DNA from: Vitis vinifera
Taxonomy: Eukaryota; Streptophyta; Magnoliopsida; Vitales; Vitaceae
Assembly (NCBI RefSeq): GCF_030704535.1
Contig: NC_081812.1
Span: 17,741,501 to 17,805,500, forward strand
Direction: 5' to 3'
DNA length: 64,000 nt
The notes beneath the pieces are model-generated. The model did no database searches, was not told the origin of the DNA, and saw only the letters and a list, made by a program, of their open reading frames with translations. Within the stretch, counting starts at the first letter, position 1, and every line of letters begins with the position of its first letter. A program made the translations under genes and the position numbers. Shown in pieces: positions 32,854-44,062 of this stretch.

Positions 32854-34950
32854 CTACTTGTGCTCCAAGTCATGATGGGTAATTGTGACCTCCAGTGAGT
32901 CCTTACCAAGGAAAAAAGTAAGTGTCAATCACCTTCAAATCCAATGTCTTCTCACAAAAACTGTTTAGCATATGATCTTATCAATCTTAGATTTATTCAA
33001 TCTCCCATCCAAAACAACAGAAATCTTGGTACAAAACAAGAAGAGTAGTAAGCTCTAAAGGATATCTCTTCACCCAATTTGGACTGGAAAGGAAATCCAT
33101 AAATTTTGTCAGTTGAGTGGCATCCTGGTCAATTGTGTGGCTCCAGTCAATGCTTTGGGTTGGTCTCACCTCCTTACCCTTTTTGTTGGAGTATTTGACT
33201 CCTTTTCTTCCATACACGGCACTTATAAATTTTTCAAGTTTTAGATCAGAATCACCTAGACAGAGGAGGGTGTGGAGGAGAGAATGCCAAGAAAGGAGAA
33301 GAACCCGTCACAACTAAAACACCTTGTATTCTAACTAATCCAAGAAATTGCAAGTAAAAATGAAATATGAGGTCACTTCCACAGGTTCTCCAATAATGAT
33401 TCACTATTATCTTAGACGAAAGCAAGTATTTCAACTAAAGTAACAGTTTTCAGTTTCTAAGTGATTAAGCAAATCGACAAAACTTACTAGGTCAAGCAAA
33501 TAAGAGCCAATGCAAACAAGTACCTGCTGCAGCCCTTTGCTAGTCTGCATTGAGTTCCTACATCAAAGATGAAAATAAAAAAATATAATAATGATTAGGA
33601 GCGATCCATGAAATATCAATTTGCAGTAAAGAAGGAATCATGATGAAGGTGTTGTTCAACTTGATAAAAACATAAGGCTGTCATTGCATTGAGTGTTATC
33701 AGTGTTTTCCATATCAAATAAAAATTAATGGTACAGATCAGTGCATTACTTGAAAGGCTTGCCCCAGCTGTTGCAGACTTACAGTAAGTTACACGATTCC
33801 AAGTACTAATAAAACTTATGTTGGATTCTCAAAAAATTTTGGGAAATATGAAGAAAAGAAAATAAAGAGAAAAAGTGAAAGAAAATAAAAAAAAAAAACT
33901 AAAAAAAAATTAAATAAAATAAATAAATTATTTTTATATATTTTTTAAAATTTATTTCACTTATTTTCTTATATAATTCTAATTAATTTTAATTATATTT
34001 GATTTTCTTTTATATGAAATTATACGAAAAAACCAAATATAAGAAAACCATTTCTTTTAATATTTTTTTGTTTCCTATTTTCCAAAACCAAACATAACCT
34101 AAATTTTATAGTCAACCCTAGATATTGAGTTTCTATTTTAATTTCAAATAAAACGTACACAAATAAAGGGGGCTAAAATTCAAATATATCAGCCATTTTC
34201 AACCTCTCAAAACAATAGCTACGTAACTTAGGGTTTTGATGCACCTTGGACGAGATCATCTCTGCGGTGGCGATCTTGGCCAGATTTGCCATGAATGTTG
34301 GATCGACGTCTCTCTTTTATTTGGAATACCCCATCGTATTCCCAAATGACTGAAACATTTTCAAATCAAAAGCCTAATTAATAAAACACATTCTTTGAGA
34401 GAGTGTAATTTAGATTCCAAAGAAACACCAAAGGTAAAGAGAACAAGTACCCGACGACCTCCTCGAGATAAGTAGAGCAACATTCAAGTACCAAAATAGG
34501 GTTTCTGCAATCGGGAAAACATTAGATCCACGAATCATTCGACGTATATAGATATAAACAAAGAGAAAATGAGGAAAGAATGGGACATGGCAACGATGCC
34601 TCTATAAGTGCAGCCATGGAGCTTGTCTGATCATATGAGATTCATCTGCGAGCTGCAAAACCAAAACCTGCAGGGCCTCTGAAACAAGCAAAAGCGTAAA
34701 ACAGTAATAAACCGTTCAAATCGGAGAAGTAATCGTAATTAGATGGAATTTACAGAACTGAAAGAAGCCATTCCGGCTCCAACCAGATCGTCTGTTCTTG
34801 ACCGTTGGAGTCGGTGAGGGCGCACACACATATATATATATAGACATTGGAGCCTTTTTAACCGCCTCCAGCTGGCTCTCTACATACTTTTTATTTTTGA
34901 ATCCTATTTGAAAATTGAAACTCCTTCCCCGCTGGCTACATACTTTAATC
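32854..34950 (-). other. possible multi-exon minus-strand gene, unrecognised
   Basis: Several short segments with higher GC and splice-like borders lie in order on the minus strand. These are a TATA run (34830-34842); leader-like pieces about 34500-34800; a piece at 34215-34350 after 'gtttcag'; a 34-base segment 33524-33557 between 'gatgtag' and 'gtacttg'; an open segment 32993-33255; and a last segment ending at 32854-32856 with 'KDSLEVTITHHDLEHK' and a stop. I do not recognise the family. Reading phases of the middle pieces do not join cleanly as I see them, so an exon is missing or the locus is a relic or non-coding RNA. Confidence 0.3.
32993..33255 (-). other. candidate coding exon of unknown family
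   Basis: An open minus-strand segment preceded by a pyrimidine-rich acceptor ending CTGTCTAG. It contains 'ISAVYGRKGVKYSNKKG', 'SIDWSHTIDQDATQLTKF' and 'MDFLSSPNWVKRYPLEL'. Its base composition is less AT-rich than its surroundings and the peptide has a natural-looking composition with three Trp. The real donor may lie before the stop at 32993. The function is unknown. Confidence 0.35.
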
Positions 34951-35344
34951 AAATTAGAAACCTTCCTTTTGCAAGATTTGAATGATACGTATATCTTATT
35001 TGAATTTTTTAAAAATGTCTTCCTTTTTCATGTTATATTTAATAAATATTTCCTTTCACTAGCAACTAAACAAGACATTTTATTATAATAAATTTGAATT
35101 TTTTTTTTATTTTAATTGCTTCTATTAACCTTTATATATTTTTCGAACAAGATATGTTTTAGTCAACATTGAGTCTATCAAATTCAAACCACTCAAAACA
35201 AATACAACTTGTATTTATAAGGATGGGATATATATGGCAGACTTTAACTTTAGTGTCATCATTTTTTGATTGGTTTTAATTAATTAAAACAAGAAAAGGT
35301 TTTTTCTCCAAAATTGGACTAGTCAGAGTAGCTTGTTGAACAAT

Positions 35345-35636
35345 ATGTCATTAGACATGATTTTAAAATTTTTAATTGTAAAAATAAATTACCATCGAAA
35401 GCGCCGCAATTTATATTCACTAAGCTTCTTTTATTTACACCGGAGCATGTAAACACAAAGCCTTTCCGGTGCTCCAACAGTACAGTCTTGTAGGTAATAA
35501 AGAGTATGCAGTATTCTTCCAACTGCCATCGTTCTCTTGCATTATTAGCCATACTGCAGGGTCCTCCTAGGTTGCCATTATTTTGTACTATTTCTGGGCG
35601 GCACACAACTACACCCATTGGCATGGATGTCATAGA
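35345..35636. repeat. downstream flank of AP3 (block III copy)
   Basis: Matches about 18738-19030 behind AP2 and, more weakly, 4930-5261 behind AP1. No gene is seen. It is probably in part the AP3 3' untranslated region. Confidence 0.65.
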
Positions 35637-36989
35637 CTAGCAAGTCTGTCGTCGGAAGCCAAAACGATCATTTTTGAGGTCATACTCCACATAATAATCC
35701 ACATGCTGAGAATTCCCCAGAATAATAGATGGATCCGGAGTGATTTCCAAAGCGTTGGTGCCATTAGTGTCCATGAGGAAACAAGCCAAGCTTTCCTGAG
35801 GACTTATCCCAAAATAATTCTTTCCTGGCACCACCATATTTGCGCCACCTCTAAATTGGTAAATTAAAGGGGGGATTTTTATGGATTTGTGGCCTGTGAA
35901 ATTATAACAAGGTGTGAGACCGGTCTGGGTTTCTGCCTCGAGAGATCTCCTGTACTTGGACATCTGCTTTTTCAACTCATTTGTCACTATCTTAAAAACT
36001 GGTCCTGTCATGTATCCGGCGCCACCGTAACCAGAATCTATTATGACACCACTTCTGCCGTCAGATCCTGGAGCCAGATACTTGCTTGGAATCCTCAGGA
36101 GCTTGTTGCCGATCTTGATATCTTTGACACCCAAGTGGTAATAAAACGCCGAGGCAGGAGGGCTCTTGAGAAAGGGAGTGTAGCTAAGTCCTTTGGTTTT
36201 GCCATCGCGGTAGTCCAAAATCAACTTGCCGCTGTTCCGGGTGTCATCATAGTCGTGAGAATTGAGACAGTAAGCAAACTTCTTCACACCCATCTGTATC
36301 GGCAACGAGAACATTGAGCGACCGAACCCCGCAAGTGCGTCAGAAGATAATTCACGAGCAGCGGATGTTGTACACCCAAGAAGAAAATTACGAATTGTTT
36401 TCCGGGGAAATTTCAGGTTTTCTAATAGAAAATACCCGGATGATGCTCCTGTGCCATACTGAGTACTGTATGGACAAGCGTACGAGCAATGTTTGGAATT
36501 ACCATTGCAGCGGGGGCACCCAAGGTGAACATATGGGAAATAAGTGCTTACACATTTGGGGTTTCTGCAGTCTAAGATCTTAGAAGACGACGAAAGTTTG
36601 GGATCGAAGATGGGGACCTTTTTGGGGTCGGCAGCTGAAAAAGAACAGTTGGTGCATGTATAGTCAGTTGTACACGGGGCCCATACTACATCACTTCCTG
36701 TGTCCACCAGGAAGGAGAGTTTTTGTGGAGGAGTGCCGAAGCTGAGAGAGATGGAGTGACCCCCATAACTATGAGGAAAAAGAGAGGTTTTCACCGGAGG
36801 GTTGGTCTTACCATGTTTCAAGTGATGGGCTCTGGACAAGGATGCAGAGGCAAGGGGTTTGCTTGTAAATGTTGAGGTTAGAGGGATGGTAATGGTGGCA
36901 GGTATGTTATCTTTGGAGCAGGATGCCAAGAAAAGGATAGAGAAGAGAATAAAGACGGAGAAAAGCAAAGAAGAAGAAGAAGAAGCCAT
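35637..36989 (-). CDS. nepenthesin-like aspartic protease AP3, intact
   Basis: Single-exon A1-family protease, 450 residues. The start is set at ATG 36989 (MASSSSSLLF), since AP1, AP2 and AP4 begin alike. The frame stays open 37 codons further upstream, but that part lies in the leader and crosses the TATA box. Residues 1-24 are a signal peptide. The first catalytic motif is D96-TGSD, and the insert cysteines are conserved (from C105 on). The second motif is D318-SG followed by Tyr, in a glycine-rich DSGYGGAGYM in place of the normal DSG-S/T. Ten residues are missing from the propeptide compared with AP1 ('TSKPLASAS'). The C-terminus is complete (FGFRRQTC). It is probably secreted. Activity is uncertain because of the changed second motif. 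Confidence 0.88.
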   Translation of the reverse strand: MASSSSSLLFSVFILFSILFLASCSKDNIPATITIPLTSTFTSKPLASASLSRAHHLKHGKTNPPVKTSLFPHSYGGHSISLSFGTPPQKLSFLVDTGSDVVWAPCTTDYTCTNCSFSAADPKKVPIFDPKLSSSSKILDCRNPKCVSTYFPYVHLGCPRCNGNSKHCSYACPYSTQYGTGASSGYFLLENLKFPRKTIRNFLLGCTTSAARELSSDALAGFGRSMFSLPIQMGVKKFAYCLNSHDYDDTRNSGKLILDYRDGKTKGLSYTPFLKSPPASAFYYHLGVKDIKIGNKLLRIPSKYLAPGSDGRSGVIIDSGYGGAGYMTGPVFKIVTNELKKQMSKYRRSLEAETQTGLTPCYNFTGHKSIKIPPLIYQFRGGANMVVPGKNYFGISPQESLACFLMDTNGTNALEITPDPSIILGNSQHVDYYVEYDLKNDRFGFRRQTC

Positions 36990-37041
36990 AACTGTGTGTC
37001 TCAGAAGCGCACACCAGTGAAAGTGGTAGAGAGAGTACTCG

Positions 37042-37052
37042 TTTATATATAG
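37042..37052 (-). promoter_or_regulatory. TATA box of AP3
   Basis: The minus strand reads CTATATATAAA about 55 bases before the AP3 ATG, aligned with the TATA boxes of AP1 and AP2. Confidence 0.6.
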
Positions 37053-37059
37053 ACAGTGA

Positions 37060-39385
37060 CATGCGTTGTCGGCAAAATTTAAATTCCGTGGGCAAATCAA
37101 AGCGCAGAGAAACAGTAAATGGTTTTTTTTTTTTTTTTTAATAAAAGATTGTTGAAGAGATTGTTCGAAAAATAAATTCTAAATTATGTCACGTTTAATT
37201 TTACCTTACTCTACCTGTTTTACTTTAATGCTAAATTGAGGAGTTCACGTTTTATATTAAACTCCACTTTTTAAAGAAAGAATTTACTTTTTATATTAAA
37301 AGTTTTAAAATTGACTTTATCTTCTCAAAAAATGAGTTTGATGTGATTTTTAAAAATATTTTTTATAAACTATTTTAAAACTTTTTTAAGATATTATTAT
37401 AATTATTCAAAAGCCTAACAAATGAAGTGACACTACTTAGCATTAAATTGTTTATGCTTGAAATGGAAGCTCACCCAAGTCCACCCCTAAAATTTCAAGG
37501 ACAGGATTAAGGAAGGCATAGGAGTCTTCAATTCTCATTTTGGTTTCTGCTTTCAATCCTTTTTTGGTTTTTATTTATTTATTTTAATAGTTCTAAATTG
37601 GCCCTTATTCTGTTTTTTCAATACTTAGATGTGAGGGTTTAATATCCTACTCCACCGTTTCCTTGTGATCTCAAATATACTTTTATCGATAAAACCATGA
37701 AATGCATTTGATTGACCACAGATTCTATTGTCTCTTCCTTGTGGAGACAAACATGCTTACTTACAAAAATATATGTGGCATGGACCCATGTGAATGTCAT
37801 CACCATCGAAATGTCTTATTCCTTTGGTTTGTTTCTTTTTTTTTTTTACTTTTTGTTCTGTTTCTTCATTTCCTCCTTTCAAACGTCATGTTTTGAATCT
37901 GTGGGTCATGTATTGTGTGTGTGGGGACCACAACTACAAATAATGTGGTTTACCGCTATTTTTGTGTCTAGGTATGTTTCTCTTTTTGATGAAACTCTAG
38001 GGTACTGAGTTAGCTCCTCTCTAACCTTTAGAGTTAGATTTAGAAAAAAAGTTATACAAGGAAAATAAAATATAATATAAATATTAAGAAAGTGATAAAT
38101 TTGTAATGGATGATTTTTAATTTTTTTTAGTTTTAATTGTATTTTTAAATTTTTTTATGGCAACTAAAGAAAACTTTGTTCAATTTTAATTAAAAGAGAT
38201 AAAAGGATGAAATGTTTTAATAAGAAATGTTGGATTATGTTTGCATCTTTGTATTGTTCACACCAAGCCTCTTGTGGGGGTACCTTATGCTGATGAGTGC
38301 CTATGGTTTGTCGGATAAAATACCATGAACAAGATAAGGTGACAAGTGAGATTAAGGAATATGTCAATATAAGTGGAATGATGTGATGAATTTAGGCAAA
38401 GGCTTTGATGATGGCTCAAGGATGTCATGAGTTTAGTCATGCAAGTACATGTAAGGCACCACGTGGGTGGCTCAACTCATAAAAAAATAAAGTATGAAAT
38501 TTTTAGGAGCTAATATGTTTTTTCAAAAAGGATAACTTGAGAAAGGGTTTCTATTTCTCAAATTTTAAAAAATTCATTATGTCTAGTGAAGCACCTATGA
38601 CATCTTCACTTAGCGCATTAAAAATAGCTTAAAATGCTCTTTAGAAAGGTAGTGATAGGGGCACAAGTTATGCGACACCAAGAGCATAATATGAGGGTCT
38701 CGGGCATGAGAAATGTGTGATGGTGAGTCTTATTAGCATGCCCACGTGCATGAGTGTAATGTCATGAGTGTGGTGCAACATGTGGGTGTATGTAAATGAC
38801 ATAGGGTGTGGCTATTGTACACGTTATAAGCTTTGCATGCCTTGGATTGAAAAATCTAACAATGTTGACACGCAAGGACAATAATGCAATGGACATGGGT
38901 CACAAGCTAAAAAGAGAGCTTTCACACCAAGAATATTACACAAATATGTAGGCTAAGAAAAGGCTTAGCACACATAAGCTTCCTACACACATCAGTAGGT
39001 TAGATGACCTCATGGGCTCAACCAAACATAACACTTGCATTAAGGAAAACCCAAGCAAGGGGTAACAATAAGGCATAACACATGGAGACACAAGGTTAGA
39101 TTAAAGGAACAATGATATGAAATGCGTACAAATAAGTCCGAAAGCAACATGACAACTAAATGAGCTATTGAGCTTATGAATAAATGGTAAGATCATAAGC
39201 TAGCAATGCATGTATCAAGACAAATGACAAATGACTAAAACCTTTGAAATAGTCCACAAAATGGGTGGAATAGTTGAAGCATTTGACTTCAAATTTGAAG
39301 GAGTCTACTTCCTATATAAGAGGGAGTTGGTTGACTGATTTCTATCAAGTGGGTAAGGTTTGAATGCCTATAAATACTTAATATT
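37060..39385. repeat. upstream flank of AP3, duplicate of the AP2 flank
   Basis: Block III partner of 25217-27680, as described there. It ends near 'aatgcctataaatacttaatattttc', the same point at which the block II copy loses similarity. No convincing gene is seen. Confidence 0.8.
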
Positions 39386-40289
39386 TTCTAAATCAGACTC
39401 ATCATCAAATTGGAAAAACTACTTGCTCATGGTTCATTATATTATAAATATTTAATTTATATAATATTAAAATAAAAAATAGCTATAGAAATGGTAGATA
39501 GTCACGTTTGACAACCCTGTAAAAATAAAAAAAGGTAGTGGGCCAAGGAGAAGAGTGACCATAAGAGAAAGGAGAGAGAGCCAAGAGAGCCATCTAGTTT
39601 AACGAAAATTGTCTACTCCATTGGTTCAAGGGTCTGACTGGTGATTCAAATAATTCATTTCTAGTTCAATATTTAAAATAATTCAACAACGCAACAAAAT
39701 TAATAACATAACTTGTTGATAGTCTAATCGATTGAAGTGGCTTGTTTTTTAAAATATTAAATAAATAATGTGCTCTGTAAAACATTCTCTACATGAATTC
39801 ACCAAAGAGTGTTGTGAGAGTCTTGTTAAGAGAGCCTTAGTTGTTTCTTGTAAATTTTGTAAAGTAACACAAGTTGGGGTATTACCATATGATCAAGGAT
39901 ATCATTTGTAAAATTTTTGGGGCATCTTGTGTGGATTGGTTAACAATAACCAATAATGTGTTGTGTTATGCATTCCCGGTATGAAATCACCAAGGAGTGT
40001 TGTAGGAGTCTTGGTTGTTTCTTCTAAAGCTCTCTAAAGTAATACAAATTGAGATGTTACCCTATAATCATGTGTTTTGTGTGCTTTTCTTCTAGTATAT
40101 TTAATGTGGATTGCAAAATGTTAACTTAGAGCGCTTCTAAAAGTCACTCAAGTAAAATAAAAAAGTGAAAATGATGAGAAATTTTGTGCCTACACCATAT
40201 TATTAATATGTCAAGTGTTCTTCTACTGTATTTCATGTGGGTTGCAAAAGTTTGACTTAGAGTGTTTCTAAAAACCTTTTAAAGTTAAA
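39386..40289. other. spacer with short direct repeats
   Basis: No gene is seen. About 39785-39890 and 39975-40065 are diverged direct copies ('aatcaccaaggagtgttgt', 'gagtctt', 'gttgtttctt', 'aagtaatacaa'). About 40085-40150 and 40208-40275 form a second pair ('ttcttcta', 'ttgcaaaa', 'gacttagag' or 'aacttagag', 'tttctaaaa'). Confidence 0.5.
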
Positions 40290-40990
40290 TAATTTGAAAA
40301 AAAATGATTTCTTATTTGCTCCACAAATAGTATAAATGTGCCGTGAGATATTATTAAATTTATTAAAAGTTTAAAATTAAACCTCACACTATAAATGCAT
40401 GATAAATTCTTTGCAATTCAAAAATAATCATTTCACTGTTGGATTCTCTTAATAACTTTATTGCACTTAATTATAATATTATAATTATTAAATGATGCAT
40501 ATTGGAAAATTCAATCTCAATTTATACATTTATTTTATTTTTTAAATTACTTTCAAAAAATACTTTTAAGACTTAAAATATCCATTTGAAAATAATGCAT
40601 ATTGGAAAATTCAATGTCAATTTGTACATTTATTTTATTTTTTAATTACTTTAAATTAATATTTTTTTAAGACTTAAATCTCCATTAATTCTCATTTTTA
40701 TTAATTTATGTTGCATTTAAAAAAAAATCTATATTTTGATAATTGTGGCACAGACCTAAAATATCAAATAAATTTGTATCTATTTAAGCATTCCCATAAT
40801 TTACTTCCAAAAGTTGCAACCACACTTTACATTTAACATTGATAATTTCAATCACATAATCTTTTGTTATTTAATCTAAAAATGTCTTCCAATATTTGGG
40901 CATTTAATCTAACAATATATGATATAGGCCACCACCACCAATGCAAACATAGGACAACATGTGTTCATCTCCACCAAAAGTAGTTTATTA
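40290..40990 (-). repeat. inverted dispersed copy of the 1-kb repeat unit
   Basis: The reverse complement of units A-C. On the minus strand it runs from 'acttttggtggagatgaacacatg' in part and 'ttgcattggtggtggcc', through 'gattatgtgattgaaattatcaa' in part, to 'aacttttaataaatttaat' and 'tatactatttg'. It has no CACTA insertion. It shows the repeat is dispersed as well as tandem. Confidence 0.7.
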
Positions 40991-41746
40991 TAAGGCTATA
41001 GAGAATTAGAGGAAGAGAATAGTCTGATTTGGTAACCTCATATTGAGGATTGATTAATGAAAGTTGATCGAAGTTGAAAATAAAGAAGCAGGCCACTTTT
41101 TTTTTTTTTTTTGCACCAAGTACTCATTTTGTAGATAAAGAAATTAACTACTTTTAAAGTTGGTAAAAATAATGAGCCTATTTCCCATCACAACCTGCTT
41201 CTTACTAGTATTGTCTTACATTTTAAACTATGAAGTAAACATATTCTACAGATTTTATAAACTTATCTATGATTATAAAATGAAATATCTACAAGTGAGT
41301 GTTTTTTTTTCCAAGAATATTAATTAGTAATTTATTACATCATCAAATCTTAATTTTAGTAGCCGTTTGGCTTCAAATAAGTCTCCTTAGCTGTGATGAT
41401 CTTAGTACATAAATTTATTTTATCACTAATTAAAGTACACATCAGACTTGATTATCCTTAGAAGGCCAACTCTAGACTTCCCCGAACCCAAAATACTTCC
41501 ATTTGGTATAGGTTTAGCCAATTGTGTCATTTAAACCATAAATGCAATTATGATATTTTACAAAAAATTCATAATATTATATATGTAGTAGATTCTTTTT
41601 AATCCTAGAAACACATTTGAAAATCAATTAATATTTGATCCAAAGCAAACAATGTTTACATAAGAAAAAAAGGTCATTACAATAACCCAATATCTTGAGT
41701 TATACCAAATAGCATTACTCGTATAAAAAAAAAATTAAAAAAAAAA
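40991..41746. other. AT-rich spacer
   Basis: AT-rich, with a T17-18 run at about 41099-41116. I see no gene or defined repeat. Confidence 0.45.
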
Positions 41747-41758
41747 CTCTAAAATTCC
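41747..41758. repeat. target site duplication of the SINE, left
   Basis: CTCTAAAATTCC, repeated exactly at 41907-41918 after the A tail. Confidence 0.9.
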
Positions 41759-41906
41759 AATCCTGAGGGGTAGTTTAGTTGGTCCTATCTTGGGTTTGCT
41801 TCTCAATGATCATCAGTTCGAGGGCCCCGTGGGATTAGTTGAGATGTGTGTAAGTTGGTTCGGACATCCACGGTTATTAGAAGAGAAAAAAAAAAAAAAA
41901 AAAAAC
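41759..41906 (+). mobile_element. tRNA-derived SINE
   Basis: A 148-bp element with RNA polymerase III internal promoter boxes: box A TAGTTTAGTTGG at 41771-41782 and box B AGTTCGAGGGC at about 41815-41825. It ends in a 20-base A tail and is flanked by exact 12-base target duplications. It encodes no protein and would have moved with LINE-encoded enzymes. The tail and duplications are well preserved, so the insertion is not very old. Confidence 0.9.
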
Positions 41907-41918
41907 CTCTAAAATTCC

Positions 41919-44062
41919 TATCAACTTGTTTCATGTGATAACTATGTTTTTGTTCTAATTGGAGGTTGTACTCTATATACATTGCTTTTCCATAAGTAAG
42001 ATTTTATTTTATTTTCATTCAAATTATTTTTTTATTCTATTTTCATCTTGGTTATCAAAGATGAGAATAAATAAATAAATAAAGCAATTCCTACCCCTCA
42101 TTCCCGATATCAAACATAGTCTGAATGTAGGTGTATAGTGTTGGCTTTTGTGCCAAAGGAGTTATTGCAAACTTTGCTGCAACAAACTTGGACATTAATT
42201 GCAACTTTGCATATGGGCTTCTGCCTTGGGCTGGGAGTGGTCCGTAGGATCTAAATTTCAACGTTAGGTGACACTAGGGCCCTTCCAAGCCCGGAAATCT
42301 TTGGGTAAAAAAGGTAGTCCGACAGCAAGTATATATTCACCATACTTGAAAAAAGACAAATGCCACTTTAACCCCTAGTGAGCAACGTCAGGCCATGCCT
42401 TTTTTACTAACCATTAGAAAAAATGAGACGATTATTTGTTAAGAAAGATGAACAAGTATATGAGATTATTTGTAAAACCACATTGTTCAAAATTACCATT
42501 TTATCCCCTTTAATTTATGTTTAAAATAAAGAAAGTTATTTGTGTAATTTTAATTTCTGAGAAAGAATATGAAACATAGGAAAAGAGAAATTGATCTCTT
42601 TCTTGGATAATATTAGTTGCATCATACTTGCCACAAATATAAAGTAATGCAAACCAGCCACCGCCCACCGTCCACCGCCCTATATTTTTTTCCAAATTCC
42701 TTGCCCTTGCCCTTGTCCTCGTCCAAGGTATTATGCTTTAAAATTGACGGCTGACTTGTTATCAGCCCATGATCAATCCAGCCCAAATCGCACTGAAAGC
42801 CTAAAAGCTCCAGAATCATTTTGTTTTATTCAAGTAACAAGATATAAAAGAGAGACCCGGAAAGGCAGGTGAAAGAGAGCTGATTGAAGCAACAAAAGTA
42901 GAAAAAGCAGATATAAAGTAATAGCACCTTGAATCATCCGGTAATTGAGCCAATTTTGAAAACAAAAGTTCACTTAAAAAAGAAAAAGTACTTATGAGGA
43001 GTTTCATGATTCTATCATTTGAGATGATGATGTTGATGGTAATATTAGACCCAGAGCCACTTAGGAGGCTCTTAAAATTAGTTATTAGTAAGCGATGAGG
43101 TAGTAGGTTGAGCTAATCATGAGGAGGAATGGCTTTGTTGCTAAAGTCCACTCATAATTATTCAAGGCGCTTAATGGACTTACCTCAAGTAAATTGATTT
43201 TCAATGAAAAAGTCGTTCCAAAAAGCACTTCTATTTAATGTATTAATTCCAGATAATTTTAAAAAAAAATTGACTAGTCCATGATAAAATCTTAATGCGA
43301 TACTTCGACGATGCACCCTACATTAATTCATCATGTGGAGTGGGGCAGTTTAATTTTACGAATAAATTTAGGCCGTATAAAATGCCCAGCATGTCATGCC
43401 TCCAGACACCCTGATGGAGTACTGGACGAATGGGGCGAGCACTAAGGAAAGTTATAAAGACGAGAGGGAAAAAAAAAAAAAAAAAAAAGTTCAAAACACC
43501 ACTTAGCCAGCTCCACACTTTTAGTGTAATGGGCGATGAGTAGATGGATTCCTTATAAAATCAGACCATGTGCAAACGTCAGCGTCTTTTGTTTCATTCT
43601 AATGTTCTCTCACATGACTCCCGTCCCTCGTCACTGTTCACTGACACATCCCCCTCTCATTTTCCAAAATCTATTTCTTTTATTTTACTGTTCGAACTTA
43701 CCGTAAGTCAAACCCCTTCTTTTAATTAATCATCCCCTCAACTGATTGGACCCGCTAGCAAAAAAAAAAAAGGTTACCATACTAAATTAATTGATTTCCA
43801 TTTAAAAATTCTCCTACCTTCTATAAAAAAATTCTGGAGAGAACCCGATACAGTGAACCCCACCGTATACATCCAAGACTCATCACATATTTGCATTATG
43901 CCCAAAATGGAGCAAAAGTTGATCATTATTTTACAGTACATGGTTCCAATGTAACATTATTCATGACATAAGAAATTTCCTAAGCAATACTTGTAATGCA
44001 ACAAGTAGTAGATATTTTTGGGTCCAGCTGCACCGCCATTGGTATGTTGGAGTGTGGGGTAC
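41919..44062. other. spacer downstream of AP4
   Basis: No gene recognised. It contains homopolymer A runs (for example 43470-43488) and moderately GC-rich patches (42660-42720, 43360-43440) without coding support. The 3' untranslated region of AP4 should lie in the last few hundred bases. Confidence 0.45.

Noticed and set aside
36990-37100. Start of AP3 at 37100, adding 37 residues
   Set aside because: The extension crosses the TATA box and has no counterpart in AP1, AP2 or AP4. ATG 36989 aligns with their starts and begins the signal peptide.
25980-38008. Two plus-strand frames of exactly 98 codons at 25980-26276 and 37712-38008 in the duplicated flanks
   Set aside because: Start and end agree but the middle part is read in different registers, so indels were tolerated. 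The equal length is chance within a duplicated non-coding flank.
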